Shown here one piece after another: positions 26,720-35,020 of a DNA stretch of 59,081 nt. The position numbers and the translations under genes were made by a program. The stretch is from Candidatus Acidiferrales bacterium (GTDB lineage Bacteria; Acidobacteriota; Terriglobia; Acidiferrales; UBA7541), in contig JASHRC010000201.1 in NCBI GenBank assembly GCA_030037525.1, forward strand, positions 1 through 59,081, read 5' to 3'. Under the pieces are notes generated by a model. That model saw nothing but the letters and a program-made list of their open reading frames with translations. It made no database searches and was not told the DNA's origin. Positions within the stretch are counted from its first letter, which is position 1, and every line of letters begins with the position of its first letter.

Positions 26720-27181
26720 CTACTCGAGTTCGACGGTCATTTGCAGTTCGACCAGCGCGTTGCGGGGCAGCGCGGCGACACCGATCGCAGCGCGCACGTG
26801 GCGCCCGGCTTCTCCGAATAGTTCAACCAGAAGGTCGGAGGCGCCGTTGACGACTTTTGGCGAATCCTCGAAGCCGGCGACCGCATTCACGTAACCGTTT
26901 ACCGTGACGATCTGCTTAATCTTGTCGAGCGAGCCGAGATGGCGTTTCAGCACGGCCAATTGGCTGAGCGCGCACGCGCGCGCTGCCGAATAGCCCTCCT
27001 CCACGGTGCGCCCCCTTCCGACCGTGCCCGTCACCACGGCCCCATCGATCACCGAGATCACCCCGGCAAGATAGACCATGCGACCGATGGTCTTGGCCGG
27101 AACGTAATTGGCGCCGGGCTCGGGCGGCTCGGGCAGCACATAGCCCAGTTTGGCAAGTCGCGCGTGAGCTTCCGCGGGCAT
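26720..27181 (-). CDS. RidA/YjgF-YER057c-UK114 family protein
   Basis: A 153-aa protein of the RidA superfamily (enamine/imine deaminases and relatives), of the longer subgroup with a GRMVYLAGVISV strand. Visible are the trimer-core VEEGYSAARACALSQLAVLK helix and RAAIGVAALPRNALVELQMTVE, whose Arg is the usual substrate-carboxylate ligand. The ATG at 27181 has GAGGAGG ten bases before it. The 27217 start in the track is less likely. It is transcribed towards the acetamidase gene and divergently from a cytochrome gene across an inverted repeat. Confidence 0.88.
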   Translation of the reverse strand: MPAEAHARLAKLGYVLPEPPEPGANYVPAKTIGRMVYLAGVISVIDGAVVTGTVGRGRTVEEGYSAARACALSQLAVLKRHLGSLDKIKQIVTVNGYVNAVAGFEDSPKVVNGASDLLVELFGEAGRHVRAAIGVAALPRNALVELQMTVELE

Positions 27182-27210
27182 GTTCCTGGCACCTCCTCGA
27201 CTGAATCGAT

Positions 27211-27234
27211 GGCACACTTTAGCACGGGTGTGCC
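27211..27234. promoter_or_regulatory. Inverted repeat GGCACAC-N10-GTGTGCC between divergent genes
   Basis: Perfect 7-bp arms with a 10-nt spacer lie between the RidA start (27181) and the cytochrome start (27286). The arms are spaced to sit on one DNA face. A shared operator for the divergent pair is plausible. On the minus strand TAAAGT, a possible -10, lies inside it. Confidence 0.45.
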
Positions 27235-27285
27235 GCGATGAGATTGCTGCTTGCGGCGGCGCCCTGGTGCGATAGGATGTGCGCC

Positions 27286-28200
27286 ATGCGAAGAATCGAG
27301 CTGCCCGTGGTTTTAATTGGGGCTCTTCTTGGCGGTGTGTTCGCTGTTGCCCCGGGGACCGGAGGGCAGTCCGCTCTGTACGGCAGCCTGAGGAAGAAAT
27401 GGCTGGCGACGCGGCAGTCTGCCCTGGATCTGGAAGTCGCTGGGGATCTGGAAGGGTTGCCGGCTGGCAGCACGCGATATATCAGGCGAGATGACTTGCT
27501 GGCACTGCCGCAAACCAGCTTTACAGCCGTCGGTGACGACAAATTCACTGGGCCGACGCCGGTGAGCGGCGTGGCGTTTGATGAGCTCATTCGCGCACTC
27601 GGCCGCGAGCCGGGTTCCGATCTGGTGATCGCGGTTGCCAGTGACGGGTATCGTTCGAATTTTCCGGCCGACTACATCGCCGCGCATCATCCCCTGCTGG
27701 TTCTGGAGATCGGCGGCAAAGCTCCGCCGGATTGGCCGAAAGACGCAGGCCATGGCGTGTATATGGGGCCCTACACAGTCTCCTACGACAATTTCGTGCC
27801 GAGCTTCAAAGTCTTTGCACACGCCGACGAAGAGCAAATCCCCTGGGGCGTGATCCGGCTGGAATTTCGGAACCAAAAGGCCGTGTGGGGGGCGATCGAG
27901 CCGCGCGGTCTACATGCGAGCGATGCTGCGGTCCAGGCCGGATACAGAATCGCCGAGCAGAACTGTTTTCGTTGCCACAACGCGGGACGCGAAGGCGGCG
28001 AGAAATCCGGGCGGCCTTGGCTGGTGCTTTCCGCCTGGGCCACGGCATCGCCGGATTTTTTCATCTCCTACGTGCGCGATCCCAAAACGAAGAACCCGGA
28101 CTCTGCGATGCCCGGCAATCCTGGCTACGACGACCCGACGATGGGCGCACTCATCGCATATTTTCGGACCTTCCTCTCCGAGACACCGGAGAAGCCATGA
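27286..28200 (+). CDS. Exported c-type cytochrome with sulfite-oxidase-like N-domain
   Basis: A 304-aa protein with a signal peptide (about 1-24). A middle domain (about 45-200; VAGDLEGLPAGSTRYIRRDDLLALP, TPVSGVAFDELIRALG) resembles the oxidoreductase molybdopterin-binding fold. A C-terminal cytochrome c domain has CFRCH (Cys227, Cys230, His231) and MPGNPGYDDPTM with a likely axial Met. The molybdenum-ligating Cys of sulfite oxidases is not seen, so the middle domain probably no longer binds molybdopterin. The stop overlaps the next ATG by four bases. ATG 27277 is an alternative start. Confidence 0.75.
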   Translation: MRRIELPVVLIGALLGGVFAVAPGTGGQSALYGSLRKKWLATRQSALDLEVAGDLEGLPAGSTRYIRRDDLLALPQTSFTAVGDDKFTGPTPVSGVAFDELIRALGREPGSDLVIAVASDGYRSNFPADYIAAHHPLLVLEIGGKAPPDWPKDAGHGVYMGPYTVSYDNFVPSFKVFAHADEEQIPWGVIRLEFRNQKAVWGAIEPRGLHASDAAVQAGYRIAEQNCFRCHNAGREGGEKSGRPWLVLSAWATASPDFFISYVRDPKTKNPDSAMPGNPGYDDPTMGALIAYFRTFLSETPEKP

Positions 28201-28700
28201 CGCTGCGCGCATCGAAGGCCCTGCTGGTTTTTGGCGTCGCGATTTTCTACACGCTCGTCGTGTTCAACAACCTCACCGATTACGATTCGAATTACCAGTT
28301 TGTGCGGCACGTGCTGACGATGGATTCGACCTTTCCTGGCAACCACGGGATGTGGCGGGCCATCCGTCTGCCGGCGATGCACACTGCGTTTTACCTCGCG
28401 ATCATCGGGTGGGAATCGCTGACCATGCTGCTGTGCTGGCGAGCGGGAGTTCGGCTGGCCGGAATGCTCAGCGCCAGCCCGGGGGATTTCGAGCGCGCCA
28501 AGAGCGTCGCCATCGGGGCGCTGACGCTGGGTCTGCTGATGTGGCTGGTTGCGTTTCTCGGCGTCGGGGGCGAGTGGTTTCTGATGTGGCAATCGAAGAA
28601 TTGGAATGGGCAGGAGGCGGCGTTCCGGGTATTCACGGTTACGGGAATCGTGCTGATCTTTGTGGCGCAGCCGGAGCCTCGCGAAGGATCGCAGCTCTAA
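28197..28700 (+). CDS. DUF2165 family membrane protein
   Basis: A 167-aa integral membrane protein of the uncharacterised DUF2165 family. It has four hydrophobic segments (about residues 7-22, 60-80, 100-125, 145-160) and the family-like NNLTDYDSNYQFVRHVLTMD, a loop expected to be periplasmic, then the MWRAI segment. The ATG overlaps the stop of the upstream cytochrome gene, so the two products are likely partners. The track's ORF from 27732 is a frame-open extension into the cytochrome gene. The 3' end overlaps the convergent permease gene by four bases. Confidence 0.82.
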   Translation: MTLRASKALLVFGVAIFYTLVVFNNLTDYDSNYQFVRHVLTMDSTFPGNHGMWRAIRLPAMHTAFYLAIIGWESLTMLLCWRAGVRLAGMLSASPGDFERAKSVAIGALTLGLLMWLVAFLGVGGEWFLMWQSKNWNGQEAAFRVFTVTGIVLIFVAQPEPREGSQL

Positions 28701-30103
28701 GAGCGCTCGCGCTGCTTGCTCCGCTCGCTTGCCACAAACCACGCCAAGCCAGCCGCGAGATAGACCAGATAGATGTAGGGCAGCTTCCCGTAGGGTCCGG
28801 TCGGAATGGGATACAAGTTTCCGACCAGCGCCAGCAGCATGGCAACAAACGCCACCGAGGAAAGGATTTGTGCGCTCGCATGAAATGCCTGATGCCGGCG
28901 CAAATAGGCCGGAAGCGCCGCGGCCACCAGTGCATAGGTGACAATGAAGCCGTAGGTCGCAAGCGAGCCCATCCAGCCGTAAACGTCTAGTCCGCTCGCG
29001 CCGCGCGCTGCCAGCACCGCGACTGGCACTCCTGCGGCGACTCCCGCGACCACCACGGCAATGTGCGGCGTTTCGTTGCGGTGGTGGGTGTGGCGCAGCT
29101 TGCCGTGGGCGAGTCCGCGGTGCGCCATGAGGAGCAGCACGCGCGCCGCCGCGGTGACGCAGGCAAGCGTGCATGCAAACAGGCTCACCAGCACGCCGAT
29201 ATTGATCAGCGTCCCCAGAATCGGCACGCGCGCCACGCGGGCAAGCGTCTCCATCGGAGCCTGGCTATCGCCCAGGTTCTGCCCGAGCATGTGAAACCCC
29301 AGCACCTCGGTGTAAGCGCACGCGACGAAGATCCCTCCGGCGAGAAGGGAACTCTGAATGACTGCGCGCGGGATGGTCTGGAGCGGATTGCGTGCCTCCG
29401 AGCCGAGCGTTGTCGCGCTTTCAAATCCTACGAAGCTGAACAGCGCCAGGACGAGCCCCAACCGCAGACCGCTGCCGTTCATCCCTGCGAGCGTGGCCTG
29501 GCTTGTGTCCAGATGGTGTCCGCGCCGGGCCAGGACCAAAACCACGACCGCTAGGATCGTCAGCAGCGATGCCGCTTCGATCCAGAGCATCAGGCGCGCA
29601 GAAATTTTCACGTCGCGCCAGGCCACCCACATCGAGACCGCGGTAACGATCGCGGTGAGCAGTACACCTGAAACAGGCGTACTGTGCGAACGCAGAAGAA
29701 CGATTGCGGCGTATTGGTAGAAGCCACCAATGACGCTGGAACCCGTTGCCACGTAGGCGAGCACTAGGCTCCAGGCCACCACGGCCCCGAGCCATCGCGG
29801 CAAGACTGTCTCGGCATAGACATAAAGCGAGCCTGGTGAAGAAGAATGGCGCGCGAAGCTGGCAACACACAGGGCCACCAGCAGCACCGCAACGGTTGCC
29901 AGGAGGTAAGCCAGCCAAGTTCCATTTCCGGCGAGTGCACAGACCAGTGGGATCGTGGCTGCAGGCGTGCTGCTGGGAGCCATGGTGGAAACCGATTGTG
30001 CAAGCGTCTCGATGGGCGAGAGGACTTCGCCCCTGAGACCATAATGAGTCTTCTCGGCGGCGTGTTGTGTCGATAAGGGAGCCGAATCGGCTGGGGTGGC
30101 CAT
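28697..30103 (-). CDS. APC superfamily amino-acid permease
   Basis: A 468-aa transporter with about 12 membrane segments. Visible signatures are the TM1-like stretch after THYGLRGEVLSPIETLAQSVSTMAP, the GSLYVYAE segment of TM3, FSFVGFESATTLGSEARNP (the APC consensus around TM6) and IPRAVIQSSLLAGGIF. It probably imports an amino acid or amine by proton symport. The substrate cannot be told. I chose the ATG at 30103. The track start at 30148 adds an unlikely peptide. Its stop overlaps that of the DUF2165 gene (tail to tail). Confidence 0.87.
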   Translation of the reverse strand: MATPADSAPLSTQHAAEKTHYGLRGEVLSPIETLAQSVSTMAPSSTPAATIPLVCALAGNGTWLAYLLATVAVLLVALCVASFARHSSSPGSLYVYAETVLPRWLGAVVAWSLVLAYVATGSSVIGGFYQYAAIVLLRSHSTPVSGVLLTAIVTAVSMWVAWRDVKISARLMLWIEAASLLTILAVVVLVLARRGHHLDTSQATLAGMNGSGLRLGLVLALFSFVGFESATTLGSEARNPLQTIPRAVIQSSLLAGGIFVACAYTEVLGFHMLGQNLGDSQAPMETLARVARVPILGTLINIGVLVSLFACTLACVTAAARVLLLMAHRGLAHGKLRHTHHRNETPHIAVVVAGVAAGVPVAVLAARGASGLDVYGWMGSLATYGFIVTYALVAAALPAYLRRHQAFHASAQILSSVAFVAMLLALVGNLYPIPTGPYGKLPYIYLVYLAAGLAWFVASERSKQRERS

Positions 30104-30192
30104 GGCGTACCTTACAGTTCCCGTGCCCGGGGCGCAAGAGTGAAACACTTAGCGGGAAATCAGGGCTGCATGGTAGCGACCAGTGGCGGGTC

Positions 30193-31386
30193 CTATTTTG
30201 CGTTCGGGTCTCTCTTTACATCGTGGTCCATGAACTCCAGCCAGAATCCCTGCGGATCTGTCACGAAAAACATGCGCGTCGTCGGAGCGATGAAAACCGG
30301 TGCGTTGGACGGGCTCGTCGTGTGCAAATTGGCTGCCTTGACCCGGCCGATGATCACATCGTCGTCTTTCGCCATAAACAAGAAATGCGCGGCGCCGGGA
30401 TCCTGAAAGTGTGGACGCTCAAAGTGCCTGCTGTGATGGTCGTATTCGACGAGCTCCATGACAACCGGAGAGCCAGGAACCATGGCCTCGGCCAGCCGGA
30501 ACTGGCTGTGCGTGCCGGTCAGATCCTGGTCGTCCAGCGGCGAGGGGCTCAGCCAAAACTGGAAGTCCGGACCCACCAGGCTTTGGTATAGGCGGGCGGT
30601 TTTTTCAAGATCGTCGACAACAATAGTGACCCGCGCCCCGAGAACCTTGCTGCCTGGGGCGGCAGTTGTGGGAGGCGGGGGGTTCAGTTCCATCAATTCG
30701 ACCGGGTATCCATCGGGGTCGCGCACGACGACGGCGCGAATCCTGCCGGTGATGCCGGGCCAGCCGGTGAGCTCGACGGGATTTCCGCCGACAGTGATTA
30801 TGGGAAAGCGCTCATCTTTCAGTAGAGCGAGAGTCTTATCGAGGTCACTGACAATGAGCTTCAGGTAGGAAGCTCCTGGATCGGTCAAAGCGGGATGGAA
30901 GGGGCGAGACTCGATTCCTTTGATTTCGATGGCCTCGATGGTCATCTCCAGACCACCCGGTGCTGCGGCAGTCCCGGGAATTGGAAGCAGCGCCACCCGG
31001 CTCGCTTGATCATAGGGATTGGGCACGCCCTGGGCGAGCTCAGCAACTTCCTGCAAACCGCGATTCTGGCCGAAGGGACGAGGTTGGTCGCGGGTGCCAC
31101 GCAGTTCGAGCCCGATCAGATCGTGATAAAAATGGATGATCGGCTCGACTTCCGCGATTTGGCGTCCCAGATGGCCGGGCCGAAGAGCGTCTCCGGGAGG
31201 AGCGACTCCGGTGGGAGGCGCATCGAGCGTCGCCCACGGTGTTTGCGCCCGGGCAACGGGGACAACAAAAAACAGCATCACGCTGGTCACTACAAGTCCG
31301 CGCCGAGTGTTCGGAAACGAAACTGACACCTGGGCCCCTCTCCCCTGAAACAAATTCCTGACTTCAAGTTCTTCGGTGCGCATCAT
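30193..31386 (-). CDS. Exported protein with two VOC (glyoxalase-like) domains
   Basis: A 397-aa protein with a late N-terminal hydrophobic segment ending VPVARAQ (about residues 30-47), which fits an export signal with a long n-region. Two vicinal-oxygen-chelate modules follow (about 65-235 and 245-390). They end in DPDGYPVELMEL and DPQGFWLEFMDHD, each with the Glu that usually binds metal. The usual first-strand His is not evident in either. Members include glyoxalase I and dioxygenases, and function here is unknown. ATG 31386 or 31383 are equally possible starts. The track start at 31425 is unlikely. Confidence 0.75.
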   Translation of the reverse strand: MMRTEELEVRNLFQGRGAQVSVSFPNTRRGLVVTSVMLFFVVPVARAQTPWATLDAPPTGVAPPGDALRPGHLGRQIAEVEPIIHFYHDLIGLELRGTRDQPRPFGQNRGLQEVAELAQGVPNPYDQASRVALLPIPGTAAAPGGLEMTIEAIEIKGIESRPFHPALTDPGASYLKLIVSDLDKTLALLKDERFPIITVGGNPVELTGWPGITGRIRAVVVRDPDGYPVELMELNPPPPTTAAPGSKVLGARVTIVVDDLEKTARLYQSLVGPDFQFWLSPSPLDDQDLTGTHSQFRLAEAMVPGSPVVMELVEYDHHSRHFERPHFQDPGAAHFLFMAKDDDVIIGRVKAANLHTTSPSNAPVFIAPTTRMFFVTDPQGFWLEFMDHDVKRDPNAK

Positions 31387-31394
31387 ACGCTGGC

Positions 31395-31410
31395 TGTGCG
31401 CCCCCTCACA
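31395..31410. promoter_or_regulatory. CRP-like site between divergent genes
   Basis: TGTGC-gccccc-TCACA matches TGTGA-N6-TCACA at 9 of 10 fixed positions. The centre (31402.5) is about 62 bp before the predicted start of the lipoprotein gene (about 31465), the classical class I activator position. It also overlaps the region just before the VOC gene start. Confidence 0.45.
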
Positions 31411-31452
31411 ATGAAAACGAGCCAAAATCCGCTGAAGCTTCTACCGGGGATA

Positions 31453-31458
31453 TATAAT
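31453..31458 (+). promoter_or_regulatory. -10 element of the SAM hydrolase-like gene
   Basis: A perfect TATAAT within gatatataatcg, 36 nt before the preferred ATG. No good -35 lies at the right distance, which would suit an activator-dependent promoter such as one using the CRP-like site at 31395-31410. Confidence 0.55.
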
Positions 31459-31494
31459 CGCGAACTTGTTCATTGCCGACGTGCCGGGGAGGGA

Positions 31495-32388
31495 ATGATG
31501 CACTCGATGGCAAGGCGAGCGGTCCTGCTGCTGGTTTCTCTGTGGCTTGCGGCCTGTGGTGGTCGGCCGGCGGACCAGACAAGACCCATTATCGTCTTCC
31601 TGACCGATTTCGGCACGGCAAACGACGCGGTGGCGATCTGCAAAGCCGTCATCATCGGAATTGCGCCCGACGCCCGCATTATGGACGTTACTCACCAGGT
31701 GAGGCCTTTCTCTATCGAAGAGGGCGCGCGATTCCTCGCGGGAGTGACCCCGTACTATCCGCCGGGTACCGTGTTTCTGGCCGTGGTGGACCCCGGCGTG
31801 GGCACATCGCGCAAAGCGGTGATCGTCAAGTCGAAGAAGCGGCAATTCTTTGTGTTGCCGGACAACGGCCTGATCACGCCGGTACTCGATCGCGATGGCT
31901 TGGAAGGCGCGCGCGAAATTACCAATCCCGCCTGGATGATCGGCGACAGGATTTCGTCGACGTTCCATGGCCGCGATATTTTTTCTCCTGCTGCAGCTCA
32001 TCTGGCCGCAGGAGAGGACTGGATGCTTGCGGGGCCGGAGGTCAGCGAGTTGGTGCGGCTGAACCCGACTGTGGCCATGGTGGAGGAGGGCGGCATCAGC
32101 GGCCAGGTGATCGACCTCGATGACCCGTTCGGCAGTCTCATTACCAATATTCCAGGGGACGATTTCAAAAAGCTCGGTTACTCGCTCGAAGACAAAGTTA
32201 CGCTGAGGATCGATAAGAAGACGTATACGTTTCCCTATGAGAAAACCTTCATGGGAGTGCCGGTCGGGCAGCCGCTGGTATATATCGATTCACGCGGGCG
32301 CGTCGGCATCGCCATCAACCAGGGTGATTTCTCCAAAAGGTTCAACATCACACCGCCTGTGCCGGTCTTTATCTCGCCGAAGCAATAG
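31495..32388 (+). CDS. Predicted lipoprotein SAM hydroxide adenosyltransferase (DUF62)
   Basis: A 297-aa protein with a lipoprotein signal: MARR, a hydrophobic run, then LAAC with Cys21. The mature part is the SAM hydroxide adenosyltransferase/fluorinase-like fold. FLTDFGTANDAVAICK lies near residue 37. DPGVGTSR holds Asp99 and Arg106, and FHGRDIFSPAAAHLA holds His158. Asp, Arg and His at this spacing form the catalytic triad of the SAM-hydrolysing family, which makes adenosine and methionine. The ATG at 31495 follows GGGGAGGG. An exported enzyme for a cytosolic substrate is odd. Adjacent genes give no pathway. Confidence 0.85.
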   Translation: MMHSMARRAVLLLVSLWLAACGGRPADQTRPIIVFLTDFGTANDAVAICKAVIIGIAPDARIMDVTHQVRPFSIEEGARFLAGVTPYYPPGTVFLAVVDPGVGTSRKAVIVKSKKRQFFVLPDNGLITPVLDRDGLEGAREITNPAWMIGDRISSTFHGRDIFSPAAAHLAAGEDWMLAGPEVSELVRLNPTVAMVEEGGISGQVIDLDDPFGSLITNIPGDDFKKLGYSLEDKVTLRIDKKTYTFPYEKTFMGVPVGQPLVYIDSRGRVGIAINQGDFSKRFNITPPVPVFISPKQ

Positions 32389-32445
32389 CATCGTCGCGAT
32401 CACAGTTGCGGTCGGCCTCTGTCGGTCATCTTCGCGTGTTCTTCC

Positions 32446-33399
32446 TTAGGGCCAGAGGGAATTCAGGAGGGCGGCGAGGCGCGCGCCGCCTTTGGCGAGT
32501 TGCTCGTCGACGACGGGCGCGGCGGCGTTCTGATACGGTTCGGCGAGATTTTCATCCAGGCGCAGCATAGGGCCGGCGACCTCGGCACAAGTGGTCACCC
32601 GACGCGGTCGCTCGATCGGAATCGGATGAGGAAGTTGCCCGTAGGCGACGCGTTCGGCGAGCTCGTGGCTCTCCCAAGCCCAGGCGGCGAAGGCAGCCGG
32701 CTGCGCCTGCCATCTGGAAATTCGAGAGCGAAATTTCGTCTCGAGGTCTTTGGCCACATCCGACGGGGACTGTCCGGGAGACATGCGCTCGAGGATGTCG
32801 GTATCCCAAATGCTGTGCAGGTTGGGATGAAACGAGCCGCGCCTGATCGCCGATTCTTCCGGCCGCTGGCCGAAGAAAGTGACCGGGACGCAGTTGCCAC
32901 CGAGGTCATTGTTGGTGATGGTGTGGAGCGGCTGGTGAATATCGCCGACAAAATGAATGACAAAGCGCAGCGCGTCAGCGCGGGCCGCGGGCGCAGTAGA
33001 CGCGTCGCGGAGGATGCGGAGCTGCTCGGTGAGTGCGCTGAGGATGCAGCCTTCCGGAGGAGGACAGTACTTGGCCAAGTCGGCTTCCGGGGCGCCGCGG
33101 GGAAGATCGATGTAGTGCCAGGCGGCGGTCTCTGGCCGAACTTGGCGCTCGTCGTCGGCCCAAGTGGAAGCGTCAGCGAGCGGATCGCCCGTTGCGTGGC
33201 AGTAACGCGGAAGGTTCCCATTTGCCGGCCAGTCGCCAAGAATGCCAAAAGCGACGGCTTTTGCGTGCGGATCGAGGTGTTGTTCGGCAACGAGCGCAAC
33301 AACCTCGTGGCCTTTGCAGCCCCAGGCGTCGGCCGAAGGGGCGAGCCAAAGCACGGCGATACAAAGCGGGAGGAGGCGGCTAGACCCGAGAAGTCTCAT
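32446..33399 (-). CDS. S1/P1-type zinc nuclease, exported
   Basis: A 317-aa protein with signal peptide cleaved before Trp26, giving a mature N-terminus WGCKGH as required, because in S1/P1 nucleases the N-terminal Trp and His bind zinc. Further ligands are in ASTWADDER, WHYIDLP, VIHFVGDIHQPLH and NLHSIWDTDI, so the tri-zinc site looks complete. These enzymes degrade single-stranded DNA/RNA and remove 3' phosphate from nucleotides, probably for phosphate or nucleoside scavenging in the periplasm. It converges with the SAM hydrolase-like gene 57 bp away. Confidence 0.93.
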   Translation of the reverse strand: MRLLGSSRLLPLCIAVLWLAPSADAWGCKGHEVVALVAEQHLDPHAKAVAFGILGDWPANGNLPRYCHATGDPLADASTWADDERQVRPETAAWHYIDLPRGAPEADLAKYCPPPEGCILSALTEQLRILRDASTAPAARADALRFVIHFVGDIHQPLHTITNNDLGGNCVPVTFFGQRPEESAIRRGSFHPNLHSIWDTDILERMSPGQSPSDVAKDLETKFRSRISRWQAQPAAFAAWAWESHELAERVAYGQLPHPIPIERPRRVTTCAEVAGPMLRLDENLAEPYQNAAAPVVDEQLAKGGARLAALLNSLWP

Positions 33400-33549
33400 G
33401 CAAGCGATCCTTGGTGTGCATAGCTTTCTTTCGTTAGATGGCTCGGATGTCCCCAGCTGCTCGCGTCCTCTGTCGAATTTGTGCTTGAACTGCTAGAGAA
33501 ATTCCCCATGGCCCCTCCCCCCTAGGTCGGTTCCTGGGGCCTGACCGTC

Positions 33550-34368
33550 TCAGAAAGGCAAACGGGCGGAGACGACCGGGACCATCCAGACGGCGTAGCC
33601 GCGCGGGTCGCGAATGTTGGCGATCATCTGGTTGAAATAGGCGACGGCCTCTTCGCGGCGAACTTCGGTGTACTCGCCGATGGCCTCGGCGTATCCGTCG
33701 CGCCAGGCTTCGATGATTGCGGCGAATGTTTCGCGCGGCACTCGAAGCGTATCGACCACGATGTAGTCCACTTGGATCTGCTGGAGCTTCATCGCCGCGA
33801 GGATTCCTAACGCATCGCGGCCCACGAACAGATCGGTTTGGGTAGCGGCTCCGAATTGGGTGGGGACTAGGTGCCAAAAATCGCGCGGATCCAGCTGGCC
33901 CCGCTGGAAATGCAGCATCCCGTAATCCTCGGCAATCAAGTGCAGGTAGCCGCCCGGGCGCGTCACACGCCTGAGCTCGGCGATGACCCGGTCCGCATTG
34001 GGAATCGAGTGAAGCACGTGGCGACAGACGGTCAGATCGAATGAGCGATCCGCACAGCGAAGTTCGTAAACAGATTGGTGCTCAAACGAAAGGCGCGGAG
34101 CAAGGTGGGCGTGGCGTCGACGCGCAAGATCGAGATGGCTATCGAGAATATCGACCCCCAAGATCGTGGCCCGAGCGAACAGCTCGGCGAGGCGTGAGGA
34201 TGCTTCGCCCGTCCCGCAGCCAGCGTCGAGGATCCGCGGCTCGGAAGGAAGCAAGTAGCGGCGGAGCAGGGGAATTTCCTGGGGCCAAATGGCGCGCGCT
34301 TGTGCGTCCAGGTTGCGGACCATCGATTCGTCGGCCATTTGCTTGGCTTGGGGATTCAGATTGGTCAC
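33550..34368 (-). CDS. SAM-dependent methyltransferase, class I
   Basis: A 272-aa Rossmann-fold methyltransferase. Motif I is ILDAGCGTGEASSRLAE (about residues 46-62), followed by GVDILDSHLDLARR (motif II acidic residue), SFDLTVCRHVLHSIPNADRV (motif post-II) and RVTRPGGYLHLIAEDYG (motif IV-like), as in UbiE/Methyltransf_25 proteins. The substrate is unknown. The C-terminal ~110 residues are helical and could bind it. The gene stands alone between a nuclease and an IPT/TIG-like gene, so context does not help. Confidence 0.85.
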   Translation of the reverse strand: MTNLNPQAKQMADESMVRNLDAQARAIWPQEIPLLRRYLLPSEPRILDAGCGTGEASSRLAELFARATILGVDILDSHLDLARRRHAHLAPRLSFEHQSVYELRCADRSFDLTVCRHVLHSIPNADRVIAELRRVTRPGGYLHLIAEDYGMLHFQRGQLDPRDFWHLVPTQFGAATQTDLFVGRDALGILAAMKLQQIQVDYIVVDTLRVPRETFAAIIEAWRDGYAEAIGEYTEVRREEAVAYFNQMIANIRDPRGYAVWMVPVVSARLPF

Positions 34369-34494
34369 GGGCCCGGCTCTTTTCTGCGCTCGACCATGGT
34401 AAGCGAGACGCGAGCGGGCGCATGCGGGAGATTTTTGGGTTGCCTGTGTCGGGGAGATCGCCGCCAGGCAGGTGCGTCCGCTAGAATGACCCGT

Positions 34495-34872
34495 TTATTC
34501 GACAGTGAAGCGAATGGGCTGAATGTAGATTGAATTGCCGCGCTGATAGGAGACGTTGTAGCTCCCAGGCTTTACCTGCGGAACCTTCATCACGATCTTG
34601 GTGTCGCTTTGATTGACGATGACGGCCTTGTAGTCAACCTTCTCATCGGAGAGAAAGACAGCGGAGACCGTTGACTTGCCGAGATTGGTGCCGGTGACCG
34701 TAATTTCGTCATTTACTTTGCCGGACAGGGGATCGACGCTCGAAAAGGTCGGCGTGTCCTGTTGTGCGAAGGCGAGCCGCGAGGGCGGCACGACGAGCAT
34801 CCCGATGGCAAGCAGTGCGAGTGCGACATACGACCGCATGCCAGAACACCCCGGGAATGAAAAGCTTGTCAT
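34495..34872 (-). CDS. Exported IPT/TIG-like domain protein
   Basis: A 125-aa protein with an N-terminal export signal (about residues 12-36, ending RLAFAQQ) and one immunoglobulin-like IPT/TIG domain: PTFSSVDPLSGKVNDEITVTGTNLGKSTVSAVFL, then PQVKPGSYNVSY and a closing strand. Such single-domain proteins often act in surface or periplasmic protein contacts. Function is unknown. The ATG at 34872 has GGAGG five bases upstream, better than the GTG (34878) in the track. It is divergent from the NHL-repeat gene. Confidence 0.75.
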   Translation of the reverse strand: MTSFSFPGCSGMRSYVALALLAIGMLVVPPSRLAFAQQDTPTFSSVDPLSGKVNDEITVTGTNLGKSTVSAVFLSDEKVDYKAVIVNQSDTKIVMKVPQVKPGSYNVSYQRGNSIYIQPIRFTVE

Positions 34873-34944
34873 GGCCACCTCCAGGGCGGAGACGCAGCCG
34901 CCAAATTGACTCGGATAGGGCGAAGATATGCCCAGATTCCCTCG

Positions 34945-34973
34945 TTGTCAAACATCTCTGGGAAAGGTATAGG
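34945..34973 (+). promoter_or_regulatory. Sigma70-type promoter of the NHL-repeat gene
   Basis: TTGTCA (34945-34950), 17 nt, TATAGG (34968-34973). Transcription would start near 34980, about 40 nt before the ATG at 35021. Confidence 0.6.
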
Positions 34974-35020
34974 TTGGGCCCGTCCGGTCTGTGTGGATCG
35001 ATTCGGGAAGGGAGGGCGAA

